Positions 1-14,844 of a DNA stretch of 25,000 bases are shown piece by piece. A program made the position numbers and the translations under genes. The notes beneath the pieces were generated by a model. The model ran no database searches. It was not told the DNA's origin and saw only the letters and a program-made list of their open reading frames with translations. The DNA comes from Armadillidium nasatum (taxonomy: Eukaryota > Arthropoda > Malacostraca > Isopoda > Armadillidiidae), in the NCBI GenBank assembly GCA_009176605.1, contig SEYY01004032.1, positions 1-25,000 on the forward strand, written 5' to 3'. Every line of letters begins with the position of its first letter. The first letter of the stretch is position 1.

Positions 1-318
1 GGATTAAAAATGAAAGAATAAGGGAGATGTATAAATAGAAGAGGGGTGTAATGGATAGAACGGAGGAGGTTGTGCTAAAATGGTTTGGACATATGTGTAG
101 AATGAAGAGAACAGAATGGTTGGCAGGTACGTAGATCCGATGTAGATAGGAAAGGAGGGGGGGAAGGCCGAAGTGGAATGGATGGATGGATGAGAATGAT
201 TTTGATGGAGGAATTTGAGTTTAGACGAGGGAAAATTGTGGAGACAGAGATGGGTGGAGATGATGAAAGCGTTGAAAGGTAAAATACATGTTTGTAAGGG
301 AATGTGGCGGGCACCACA
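1..318 (+). pseudogene. LINE reverse transcriptase, C-terminal end (remnant)
   Basis: The plus strand reads as the end of a non-LTR retrotransposon ORF2. Early residues read IKNERIREMYK, followed by a stop and then VVLKWFGHMCRMKR. This is the familiar (L)RWFGHxxRM block found after the RT domain in many invertebrate LINEs. A G-rich stretch, GGRPKWNGWMD, matches the usual GRPxxRWMD segment. After a one-frame shift near 200-215 the text continues as [19 protein letters not shown], which resembles the closing MSLEEG...W block of the same proteins. At least three in-frame stops and one frameshift show that it is dead. The RT core lies outside the window to the left, and the element ends about 20 bases before a TA array. 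Family assignment rests on remembered motifs, not on a search. Confidence 0.7.
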
Positions 319-333
319 TCACGAAGTGGAAAG

Positions 334-336
<3 letters not shown>

Positions 337-414
<78 letters not shown>
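337..414. repeat. (TA)n array with one phase slip
   Basis: About 78 bases of TA with a single AA dislocation near 379. It begins directly after the plus-strand LINE remnant and ends against the CCGCAT repeat. Confidence 0.97.
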
Positions 415-416
<2 letters not shown>

Positions 417-547
417 GCACCGCAATCCGCATCCGCATCCTCATCAAAATTATAATCCGCATCCGCCCTTTCGAAAATTCAAAATTCCGCATCCGCATCC
501 GCATCCGCACTTCTCCAAAATTCAACATCCGCATCCGCATCCGCATC
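413..547. repeat. CCGCAT hexamer repeat
   Basis: Runs of two to five copies of CCGCAT are separated by short AT-rich breaks such as CAAAATTATAAT and TTCAAAATT. Read in frame it gives alternating Ile-Arg, which is not evidence for a protein. It stands out as GC-rich against the flanking TA arrays. Confidence 0.9.
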
Positions 548-581
548 TAATTGAAAATATGACATCCGATCCATCACTAAT

Positions 582-654
582 ATAATATATTATATATATA
601 TATATATATAATATATATATATATTATATATATATATATATATATAATATATAT

Positions 655-691
<37 letters not shown>
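582..691. repeat. (TA)n array with several phase slips
   Basis: About 110 bases of TA broken by at least five AA or TT dislocations, so it is older or more disordered than most arrays here. It runs into an ATC-type stretch (TCATCTTCATCATCATCA) that is the 3' tail of the neighbouring minus-strand LINE. Confidence 0.95.
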
Positions 692-1024
692 CATCTTCAT
701 CATCATCACACGCCAAACAGGTAGGCTGGCGCCTGACGGTGCTACTCCTCCAAAATCTCTCCCCTCATTTCTGTCTCAAACATTCGGTTGTCTTCACCTC
801 TTCCAGTGTCTTGTTCCTTCTTGTATGGCTTCTTCTATCGCCTCCATCCATCTCTTCCTTGGTTTCCCTCCGGTCTCCTTCCTTCTGGTCTCATTCCAGC
901 ATTTCTCTCAGTCTCTCTCCCTCCCCATTCTCTTCACGTGACCAAAACCCTCAGTGATTTCTTTCTATGTCCAAAATTGATTCCACCCCAAGTTCCTCTC
1001 ACCAGTTCACTCCTCATTCTATCA

Positions 1025-1027
<3 letters not shown>
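692..1027 (-). pseudogene. Second LINE reverse transcriptase C-terminal end
   Basis: The minus strand begins at the TA array with DRMRSELVRGTWGG, then a decayed HRKKSLRVLVT that corresponds to the RKRLRWFGHV block. After a frame change come RPEGRRPEGNQGRDGWRR, a form of the GRRPxGRPRKRW segment, and KKPYKKEQDTGRGEDN, the usual acidic and basic end region. The last readable residues are HRQAPAYLFGV. The 3' tail is rich in ATG/GATGAT triplets (TGATGATGATGAAGATGA) and merges into a TA array. The protein text differs clearly from the LINE end at 1-318, so these are two separate families or subfamilies. Stops and frame changes are frequent. No RT core is present in the window. Confidence 0.65.
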
Positions 1028-1093
<66 letters not shown>

Positions 1094-1126
1094 TATATAT
1101 ATATTATATTATATATATATAATATA
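1028..1126. repeat. (TA)n array with phase slips
   Basis: About 99 bases of TA, clean on the left and broken by AATAT and TTATAT steps on the right. It cuts the minus-strand LINE on one side and abuts the end of the hAT remnant on the other. Confidence 0.96.
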
Positions 1127-2100
1127 GGAGAGATGCTTAAAGTTTGTTCTAAATTATAAAAATAGCTCACCTTAAATGGGTCCATTTCAGATTCATTCCC
1201 ATCACCTTCAGTGCTTGATGTGGAGGAGTAAAATTCGATGCAATATTACACTTTATTTCCTCCAATATCCTCGTCTTGAAGCTGGTACTTCCCCTATTTA
1301 ACCTATTTCCACTCCGAGTTTGAAGTGAGGGTGCAGAGCTGTTGCCATAAGCAATCACAATCATCAAAAATCCTGCTGAACCTCGGTTCAAATCCCTTTT
1401 CTTTCCCTTTGTTTGGCTTTGGATGCTTTAGTAAGTAGTTGACTAAGCTTTTGGCATAGTTAAGTTTTTTCACCTCTCGTTGCAATTCCACGAGATTGTC
1501 CTTGAGGAGGAAGAGGTTAGGCGATAGAACCCCAGCTTACGTATTCTTCTCATCCTGCAACATATCCAGCCTAACAGCAATAGGCGTCATTATTTCGATG
1601 TACTCGGCAATTACCTCCTTGTCAGTTTTATTAAATATGGAAGACAAGGCTTTTGTTCCATACAAATGTTGTTGATTTGTGCCATGCTACCATCAAGGTT
1701 CTTAAGCAGGTCTTTCATAGAATCGTATAGGGAGTTCCAGCGAGTAATACTTGGTGTTACTCGCTGATTTCAAGAGATGTGTTGATTTAGTCAAAGCTCA
1801 AGGTTTTTTTTCACATTGGGAGCATTCAATCTTTCCCTTGCATAAGCCTCTATTGCCCTCAGTATACTTCTTCTTGGTCTTGACAGACCCATAGTACTTG
1901 ATAATATGGGGCCATGAGTGCTCTATGTCATCTTGGCTGCTTTTTTTCTGGGAAGTACCAGCAGCATCACACTCAATTTCAGGAGTTGTACTTTGACGAC
2001 TTTCACGGTTTGCAATTCTTTTTCTCGTTAAGTGCTTATCCATATCTGTTTTATTCCAATTTAAGCACAAAAATACTAAAAAGGTATAATCGCTAATCAC
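1127..2100 (-). pseudogene. hAT-family transposase remnant, BED-type N terminus plus C-terminal half
   Basis: The minus strand starts near 2100. After MDKHLTRKRIANRE comes WPHIIKYYGSVKTKKKY, then CKGKIECSQC, which looks like the aromatic and CxxC part of a BED zinc finger. At about 1800-1770 the text jumps to SVTPSITRWNSLYDSMKDLL. The TRWNSxYD motif is a hallmark of the hAT transposase C-terminal half. It continues through IAEYIEIMTPIAVRLD and GVLSPNLFLLKDNL to RFSRIFDDCDCLWQ, the region usually ending in ALHPxFKL. An acidic tail (EGDGNESEMDPFK) closes it near 1130. The middle third, which normally carries the first part of the RNase H-like catalytic fold, is absent, so an internal deletion is inferred. 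An in-frame TAA near 1540 and frameshifts near 1380 and 1300 confirm inactivation. Terminal inverted repeats were not found. Confidence 0.72.
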
Positions 2101-2136
2101 AAGTAATCAGTAAACTTAGCATATTGGCTATAAATA

Positions 2137-2173
2137 ATAATAATATAATAATAATAATAATAATAATATAATA

Positions 2174-2209
<36 letters not shown>

Positions 2210-2266
2210 TAATAATAATAATATATAAATATAAATATATTATATATATATATATATATATAATAT

Positions 2267-2318
<52 letters not shown>
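2137..2318. repeat. (AAT)n followed by (TA)n
   Basis: About 90 bases of AAT/ATA trinucleotides with occasional dropped bases pass through AAATATAAATATATT into a TA array of about 90 bases that contains several slips. Confidence 0.95.
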
Positions 2319-2545
<227 letters not shown>

Positions 2546-2689
2546 ATTATATTTTAATTATCGATATTTTTTATATATCGGCATTCCTAGTTTAAGTATT
2601 AACTTTTAATTAGCATAAATAGTAATAAAATTTGGCTGATTAAATAAGAAACTGAAATGTAAGCCCAAAATTTGGTTTTTTTTAAGAAA

Positions 2690-2858
2690 AATGACGAAGC
2701 GCAAATTGCAAAAGCGCAAATTTGCGCGTTTTGCGCTATTAAAAAAGTCGTTAAGCGCACATTTTCGAAATTTAGCGCAAAACGCAAAAGCGCAAAAAAA
2801 AATTTAAAGCGCAAATTGCGCTTTTGCATATTTGCGCTTCATATTGCGCTTATGCCCA
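2690..2858. repeat. GCGCAAA-type repeat
   Basis: AAGCGCAAATTGCAAAAGCGCAAATTTGCGCG and similar text repeats the heptamer GCGCAAA and its complement TTTGCGC many times, in irregular spacing and both orientations. The block can fold on itself through GCGCAAATTTGCGC-type palindromes. It ends 5 bases before the next TA array. Confidence 0.85.
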
Positions 2859-2859
2859 C

Positions 2860-2990
<131 letters not shown>

Positions 2991-3530
2991 AATATAAAAA
3001 TAAAAGAAATATCAGAAAATACATTTTCTTGTATAAAAATAAAATTAATAATGATATTAAAAGATTTGTAAATTAACAAGTAAAATCGAGGTCTTCCGTT
3101 CCCGCCATTTTCTAAGCAACTTGAAAGATATAACATTAAAATAAAATTTTTTTTTTTTATTTTAGAAATATTATATTAATATACATTTATTTTCTTAAAT
3201 AAAAGTCAGTTAAAAGTCATTACTGTAATTTCAAAAATGAATGTATTTTGTTAGAATAAAAAATTTTATGTAAAAATAAAATATTTATTAATTATTTATA
3301 AAAAAATTTTATTTATCTTTATTCAACATGTAATGGATGATTTTTAATAATAAGTTCGTTGCAAATTTTGAATAAAATTAATTAAGAAGTGGAAAACTTT
3401 CCTACTTGCTTTTGATCCTTCACAATATTTGAGATAATGTTTAAAAGGTAGAATAAATTTAATTTAATAATTAAATTTAATAATTTAATTTAATTTAATA
3501 AATTTAATAATAATTTAATAGGTAGAATAG
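2991..3530. other. AT-rich spacer
   Basis: Strongly AT-rich with A and T runs. At 3455-3520 a local repeat of TTTAATTTAATAAT is visible. One GC-richer island, AAAATCGAGGTCTTCCGTTC at 3082-3101 and a few following bases, is unassigned. No supported gene. Confidence 0.6.
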
Positions 3531-4023
<493 letters not shown>

Positions 4024-4145
4024 GAAATAGCATTCCCACATTAATTCATTAATTATTTTATTACGGCTTGTCCCATCCATAAATGAAATTAAATAAAATA
4101 CAAGTTTTCCAAAATAAAAAATCTGGATGGCAACAATAACATTGT

Positions 4146-5137
<992 letters not shown>

Positions 5138-5200
5138 GGCCAGTGTTCGATTCCCTAATAGCAGAATAAGATATTGTAGTATTTCATTCCATGGTTTATG

Positions 5201-5530
<330 letters not shown>

Positions 5531-5645
5531 TCATAGCATGCAAATGATCATAAAATGAGTTTTGAAATGTTTGAGCTTTTCCATTGTGATTTTATTTTGT
5601 GTTATTTACCTTTATGGTGCCAGGCTTTGACTTGTGTCACTGGAG

Positions 5646-5784
5646 ATGCCAAAGGAGAATCTTCGCTTAAAATGGCACAATATTGACGATTTTCGAACTG
5701 AAGATCTTTTGATGGATTTTCAGAGAAGAGTCGAGTGGCTGCAAAGAGAATACAAACAACCATTAATTTCCATTATAAAAGAAA
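5646..5784 (+). CDS. Possible 5' coding exon of an unrecognised gene
   Basis: An ATG at 5646, preceded by CACTGGAG, opens a frame reading MPKENLRLKWHNIDDF, then RTEDLLMDFQRRVEWLQREY. It runs 46 codons plus one base to GAAA followed by GTATAT at 5785, which is a plausible splice donor. The protein text is charged and partly amphipathic, as in a helical segment. Composition and codon use are more balanced than the T-rich DNA on either side. Upstream, TTTATGGTGCCAG ends at 5623 and could be an acceptor, but a stop at 5628 lies in the same frame, so the ATG would be the true start. I do not recognise the protein. A chance open frame of this length is quite possible. Confidence 0.28.
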
Positions 5785-5789
5785 GTATA

Positions 5790-6050
5790 TTTGTTTTTTT
5801 TTGTTTTTTTTGTTGGTTTTTTTTTAATGTTTTTTCTATTTTTTTTTTTTTTTTTTTGTAGAGTATAATTAACAATTTTACTTATTTACAAATAAAAACT
5901 ATTTTTCATTTATATTGTTTTTGTATGTTATGTTTGTTTGTTTTAGTTTGGGTTTATATTTTTTTTTATAAATTTGGTTGTTTACTTGTTTAATTGTTTT
6001 TTTATTTTTTTTTATATTTTTCTATGTTCATTTTTAAAAATATCATTTAT
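5790..6050. other. T-rich spacer
   Basis: Long T tracts broken by single G or A residues, including TTTTTTTTTTTTTTTTGTAG near 5845-5865. This resembles a polypyrimidine tract but has no open frame after it. Confidence 0.6.
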
Positions 6051-6179
<129 letters not shown>

Positions 6180-6399
6180 CAAATAAAAATATTCAAACTC
6201 TCTATCCCAATTTCTATTTTTATTCTCAATTTTCATTTATATTTTCAATTATTAATTATTATTAAATAATTATTTAAGAATTAAATTATTAATTATTATT
6301 AAATTAGTAATTTTGTATCCTAGTTTTAAAGTTTTGTGTTAGAATTATAATGAAATATAAAATGCGACATTAATTTTGCTACTTAGTAAAAGTATTTGC

Positions 6400-6595
6400 A
6401 ATTATTTTCTATTTTTATGAATATATGTAAAATATTATTAAATTTATTTACTATTTTTATGGATATATATATATAAAATATTATTAAATTTATTTTCTAT
6501 TTTTATGAATATATGTAAAATATTATTAAATTAATTTAGTATTTTTATGAATATATGTAATATATTATTAAATTTATCTTCTCTTTTTATTAATA

Positions 6596-6682
<87 letters not shown>

Positions 6683-7380
6683 AAAATATTTAAATAATTT
6701 TTTTATTTTAATGAATATATGCAAAATATTAAAATTATTTTTAATTTTTATTAATATTTGTAAAATATTACTATTAAATTAATTTTTTATTTTTATGAAT
6801 ATATATAAAATTTTATTAAATTTATTTTCAATTTTTATGAATATATGTGAAATATTATTAAATTTATTTTCTATTTTTATGAACATATGTAATATATTAA
6901 AATTATTTTCCAGTTTAAGAATATGTAAAATATTAAAATCAATTTTTAATTTTATAAATAGATGTAAAATACTATTAAAATTATTTTCAATTTTTATGAA
7001 TATATGTAATATACTATTAAAATTATTTTCTATTTTTAGAAATATATTTAATATATTAATAAAATTATTTTCTATTTTTAGAAATTTATTTAATATATTA
7101 ATAAACTTATTTTCTAGTTTCAAGAATATGTAAACTATTAAAATCATTTTTGAATTTTAAGGATATATGTACAATATTATTACAATTGTTTGAATTTTTT
7201 CGAATATATGTAAAAGATTTTTACAATTATTTTCTAGTTCTAAATATCTGTAAAATATTAAAATTATTTTTTATTTTTATGAAAATCAGTAAAATATTAT
7301 TAAAATTATTTTCAATTTTTATAAATACGTGTAAAATATTATTTAAATTATTTTCTGCTTTTATGAATATATGTAAAACA
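6400..7380. repeat. Degenerate 42-bp AT-rich tandem repeat field
   Basis: The unit contains CTATTTTTATGAATATATGTAA followed by AATATTATTAAATTTATTTT. The phrase TTTTTAT recurs at 6412, 6454, 6500, 6542 and 6584, giving steps of 42, 46, 42 and 42 bases. The 46 is explained by four extra bases of TA. Later units to about 7380 are more diverged and their spacing varies. Because the unit has few stops in some frames, it creates meaningless open frames on both strands that repeat INILNIFLKIENNF-like text. Confidence 0.88.
6601..6678. repeat. T78 homopolymer
   Basis: A pure run of 78 T residues interrupts the 42-bp repeat field. It could be the poly(A) of a minus-strand retroposon that left no body, or expansion of a T tract in the repeat unit. 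Length is likely to be unreliable in an assembly. Confidence 0.95.
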
Positions 7381-7481
7381 TAAAAAAAAAATTTTTATTG
7401 ATCAGAAATGATAAATAGTATGCAGTCATTAGCACTTGATTAACTGCATGTAACAGTGTATACAATATGTAAAATATTATA

Positions 7482-7516
7482 CAAAAATAAATAAATAAAT
7501 AAATAAATAAATAAAA
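7482..7516. repeat. (AAAT)n microsatellite
   Basis: About eight copies of AAAT/ATAA lie after the 42-bp field. Confidence 0.9.
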
Positions 7517-7620
7517 AAAAACTATTACTGAAAGAAATATTTTACAGATTTATTTTTGAGTGTCAAATTTTGTCATTCCAAAATCTTTTTCTTCTCTCAA
7601 ATATTCTGTTACATTATTAT

Positions 7621-7766
<146 letters not shown>

Positions 7767-7926
7767 CTAATTAAAACTAAAATATGAAGAGAAAGAAAAT
7801 AATAACCTTACAAAAATTAATATATCAATTATTTAATTACCAATTAATAAATAAATTCATTATTAATTAATATTTTAAAAAGTTTTTTAATTTTTTTGTC
7901 TCAGTTTCTTTGCTGCTCATTTTTTA

Positions 7927-9595
<1,669 letters not shown>

Positions 9596-9598
9596 AAT

Positions 9599-9806
<208 letters not shown>

Positions 9807-9885
9807 TAAAAATATTATATGCATCAATATAATGTAAGAAATCATCCAATGTTGGGAACCTGTCAAGCACATTAAAAAACGTTTT

Positions 9886-10356
<471 letters not shown>

Positions 10357-10477
10357 CAAACTTTTAGTGAAAATTGAAATAATTTCTATTTTAGAAGGAG
10401 AATCCCAACAAAGTTGTTGAAAACAATGAAATTTCAAATCATGTTTTGTGGAAATAAGTACCATGTTTGTTTCATTG

Positions 10478-11328
<851 letters not shown>

Positions 11329-11585
11329 TTTTTTTTTTTTAACCAGAGAAAATTTTTTTGTGGTTATTTTGTATAACATAAGTGTGTTCGCGTTAATAAT
11401 GGGTTTAATGTGGGCCTTAAAAATGTTACTTTATCAAGATCAAATTGGTTCAAAGTTTTAAAGTAAAAGTTAATATTTTAAAATTTTAAATCTTAAAATT
11501 ATTATATTATAGTTATTTTTATATCTGAAATATATTCATTGAAGACGCGCATACTTATTCAAAAGAAAATAAGACATAGAACTAT
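11329..11585. other. AT-rich spacer
   Basis: T tract followed by low-complexity AT-rich sequence. A GC-containing patch at 11525-11575 (GAAGACGCGCATACTTATTC) is unassigned. Confidence 0.5.
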
Positions 11586-12505
11586 TTTTTTCCTTTTTAT
11601 TTTATTGCAGATTTATTTTATTTTATTGCAAATTATTTTTATTTTTATTTTATTGTAAAAAATTACATATTTATTTTATTGGAGATTATTTATTTTATTT
11701 TATTTTTATTTTATTGCAGATTATTTTTTCATTTTATTTTATTGCAGATTATTTTATTTTATTTTATTTTAAATTATTTTTCTTTTTATTTTATTGTAAA
11801 TTACTTCTTTATTTTATTGGAGATTATATTTTTATTTTATTTTATAGCAGATTATTTTTCATTTTATTTTATTTTATTGTAAATTACTTTTTTATTTTAT
11901 TGGAGATTATTTATTTTATTTTTATTTTATTGCAGATTATTTTTTTATTTTCTTTTATTGCAGATTAATTATTTTTTTATTTCATTGTAGATTTTTTACG
12001 TTATTTTTATTTTATTGCAGATTATTTTTTAAATTTTAATATCAGATTATTTTTATTTTATTTTATTGCAGATTATTTTTTTGCTTTCAATTTATTTTTT
12101 TAAATTTTATTGCAGATTGTTTTTTTTTAATGAAAATTATTTTTCTTTTCATTTTATTGTAAATTACTTTTTTATTTTATTGGAGATCATTTTTTTTTTT
12201 TTTATTTCACTGCAAATTATTATTTTTTTTATTTTATTGCAGATTATTTATTTTTTCTTTCATTGAAGATATTTTACTTTATTTTTATTTTATTGCAGAT
12301 TATTTTTAAATTTTAGTGCACATTATTTTTATTTTATTTTATTGCAGATTATTTTTATTTTATTTTATTGAAGATTATTTTTTTTTTCATTTTACTTTTT
12401 TTAATTTTTATTGCAGATGATTTATTTTATTTTTTTATTGCAGATTTCTAAAAATTTTATTGCAGATTATTTATTTATTTATTTTTTATTTTACAGTAGA
12501 TTATT
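11586..12505. repeat. T-rich tandem repeat built on TTTTATTGCAGATTATTT
   Basis: Degenerate units of TTATTTTATTGCAGATTATTT, spaced irregularly from about 25 to 60 bases, fill some 900 bases. I count 14 exact TTGCAG cores plus variants TTGCAAAT, TTGTAAAT, TTGGAGAT and TAGCAGAT. Each exact core has the form of a 3' splice acceptor (T-rich tract then CAG), but no exon-like sequence follows. On the plus strand the open frames it makes are Phe/Leu/Tyr-rich and repetitive, so they are not genes. Confidence 0.9.
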
Positions 12506-12662
12506 TTCTAGAATAAATCTACAGTATAAATGCATATATTTATACAAGGATAATACTTTAAACAGCGTCTTCTAAGCAAAATGAAATATTAAAAATTTAG
12601 AAGAAAATTTGAAATTATTTATAAACTAAAGTTGAATATTATTTTATATAATAACAATTATG

Positions 12663-12707
<45 letters not shown>

Positions 12708-12898
12708 CTACCACTACTACTACTAATAATAATAATAATAATGATTATAATATATACAGAATTTTTTTTAAAAACTAATTATAATTTTTATTATTTGAAA
12801 ACAAATAAAATAATACAAAATCAAAAGAAAATAATGTTTTAAAATATACATTAAAAAAATAAAAACCTTAAACTTGTGATTAAAATAGCGTTACTAAT
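12506..12898. repeat. AT-rich spacer with (AAT)n array
   Basis: A clean AAT array of about 45 bases lies at 12662-12706, followed by a CTACTACTACT interruption and a further AAT run to about 12742. The rest is AT-rich with no gene signal. Confidence 0.9.
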
Positions 12899-12921
12899 TT
12901 GTATGTATGTATGTATGTATG
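12899..12921. repeat. (GTAT)n microsatellite
   Basis: Five to six copies of GTAT in an otherwise AT-rich stretch. Confidence 0.9.
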
Positions 12922-13131
12922 ATTTCTATTTTACAGTTTTAAAAATTTAAATTTATTAATTATAAATTTATAAATTATTTTATTTATTTAATAGATTAAA
13001 ACAAATAATAATTAAATTAAGGAAGAATTAAATAATAAATAAATAAAAAAATAAATAAAAATATAAAGGAATAAATATACAAATTAATAAAAATATTTTG
13101 AAAAAAATTTAAATTTATACCAATTAATTTA
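12922..13131. other. AT-rich spacer
   Basis: TAAAT/AATAA-type low complexity that carries no coding signal. Confidence 0.6.
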
Positions 13132-13275
13132 ATATGCCGTGTACTACGGTAGAGTGGTTGACTCATGTGTTGAGGGTGTTGGTTCGATTCCACATGCAGA
13201 TCCTACATAGAAATTACCTAGAAAAGTTCCCCTCCACGAATAGGGGAATATCCGTAAAGTAATAATAATAATAAA
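13132..13275 (+). repeat. tRNA-derived SINE-like copy 1
   Basis: The head reads GCCGTGTACTACGGTAGAGTGG (A-box-like TACGGTAGAGTGG), followed about 35 bases later by GTTGGTTCGATTCC, a near-perfect B box. After the tRNA-like part comes ACATGCAGATCCTACATAGAAATTACC, shared with the copies at 14160 and 24282, then AGAAAAGTTCCC and GAATAGGGGAATATCCGTAAAG. The tail is a TAA repeat. This is the best preserved of three copies. An RNA polymerase III origin is inferred from the boxes. Confidence 0.65.
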
Positions 13276-13295
13276 AATAATATATAGTCAATAGT

Positions 13296-13350
13296 TTCTC
13301 TCTCTATCTTTATTTCTCTCTGTCTCTGTCTGTCTCTCTCTCTCTCTCTG
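13296..13350. repeat. (TC)n-rich tract
   Basis: TCTC/TGTC repeats with interruptions, just after the TAA tail of SINE-like copy 1. Confidence 0.85.
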
Positions 13351-13555
13351 TTCCCATAACAAAATCTAAATCTAAATTAAATACCATAGAGACTATAAAT
13401 AATAAGTCCATTTCCTAGAACAAATAATGAATTATTACTAAATGTTTAAAGCGAAGTCTCTTGATCATACAGTTTTATTCTTCAGTTTCAGAGAATTGTG
13501 GATTATTTCATGTTTTACCGAAAGATTTCTTTAGATACTCATTTAATCTAAATTG

Positions 13556-13660
<105 letters not shown>

Positions 13661-13744
13661 AAAGCTTTTTTAAAGACAATGGATAATCATCCATACTGAG
13701 ATGCTTTCCTCTTTAAAATATCAAAGGTAACTTCATATACTACT

Positions 13745-13888
13745 TTTTCTCCCACTACTACTACCACTACTACTACTAATATTAATAATTATAATTAAAA
13801 TAAATAATAATAATAATCTTTAATCTTTATTTATTTTAAAGTTACAAATGCACATACTACTAGTACTATTACTACTAAAAATAATAAC

Positions 13889-13920
<32 letters not shown>

Positions 13921-13945
13921 GTAATAATAATAATAACAGTAATCA
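13745..13945. repeat. (CTA)n and (AAT)n trinucleotide cluster
   Basis: CTACTACTACCACTACTAC near 13755 and again near 13855, interspersed with AAT arrays at 13800-13816 and 13875-13935. The CTA-to-AAT pattern is the same as at 12706-12742. Confidence 0.9.
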
Positions 13946-14159
13946 AACATGCCATTTTATTTCAAACATAATTTCATAAATATGTGTGTGAAACAATATT
14001 TCATTGTTTGTGTAATAATTCTTTGAAATAATGATTAGCAACATTGTATATAAACATTTTAAACACTTTTTAAATGTAGTATATATAAATAGGATTAAAT
14101 TGACAAATGCTCCTTAAAAGATCATTAAATATAAGATTTTATAATATTCAATATAATAA

Positions 14160-14305
14160 TGGCTTACTGTGTGTGACTCAAATGGTAGAGCGATAGATCT
14201 GTGTAGTGAAAGTCTTTACTTTCATTCCGTATGAGGATCCTAGGAAGGAATTTCAAAGAAAACTTTACATATAGAATGGGACAATGTCGGTGAGGTATGA
14301 ATTTT
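14160..14305 (+). repeat. tRNA-derived SINE-like copy 2
   Basis: The head GTGTGACTCAAATGGTAGAGCG preserves a classic tRNA D-arm/A-box phrase (compare GCTCAGTTGGTAGAGCG). The B box is decayed to CTTTCATTCCGT. It is followed by ATGAGGATCCTAGGAAGGAATTTC and GAATGGGACAATGTCGGTGAG, which align with copy 1. The tail ends in an A13 run. With its good A box and poor B box it complements copy 1. Confidence 0.6.
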
Positions 14306-14349
14306 GTTATTTAAATTTAAAAAAAAAAAAAAATTTCATAAATTTCTGA

Positions 14350-14682
14350 TGTGGGTGATATCTTTTCTTGCAACCGAAGAATCCCTTATGGATGATATCT
14401 TTTCCATACAACGGAAAGTACTTTATGGATGATACCTTTTCCTTACAACCGATAATGCTTTATGGATGATATCTTTTCCTTACAACCAAAAATACTTTAT
14501 GGATGATACCTTTTCTTTACAACCGAAAATACGTTATGGATGATATCTTTTTCTTACAACCAAAAATACCTTATGGATGATATCTTTTCCTTACAACCGA
14601 AAATGCTTTATGGATGATATCTTTTCCTTACAGCCGAAAATACCTTATGGATGATGTCTTTTCCTTACAACCGAAAATTTAT
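14350..14682. repeat. Minisatellite, exact 37-bp period, nine units
   Basis: The unit reads TATGGATGATATCTTTTCCT followed by TACAACCGAAAATACCT. The phrase TATGG starts at 14387, 14424, 14461, 14498, 14535, 14572, 14609 and 14646, always 37 bases apart, and a ninth degenerate unit precedes them at 14350. Units differ by substitutions only, with no insertions or deletions. 37 is not a multiple of three, so it is not a coding repeat. Confidence 0.96.
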
Positions 14683-14844
14683 GTTTTTAAGTCTTCTTTT
14701 TCACAAAGGTGTTGTGATGTTTAAAGATCGTGAGGTCCAATAATATATATTTTCCTTCATTGAGGAATGAATTTTATTTTGATAAATACGTGTTAATTTT
14801 ATGATTATTTAAAATTTCTCATTTCCTTTTCGTAAAAATATTTT

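Noticed and set aside
739-957. Plus-strand open frame with Ser/Leu-rich text resembling a signal or membrane protein
   Set aside because: It is the antisense of the minus-strand LINE C-terminal remnant, which explains the sequence better.
5600-5630. Splice acceptor at 5623 for an internal exon
   Set aside because: The frame entering the candidate exon meets TGA at 5628, so an internal coding exon in that frame does not work; only a start at 5646 remains possible.
6779-7383. Open frames on both strands with repeated INILNIFLKIENNF-like peptides
   Set aside because: They arise from the 42-bp AT-rich tandem repeat. Both strands are open at the same place, spacing varies and stops appear between units.
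11679-12266. Phe/Leu/Tyr-rich open frames resembling membrane proteins
   Set aside because: They come from the T-rich TTGCAG repeat; the hydrophobicity follows from T-rich codons.
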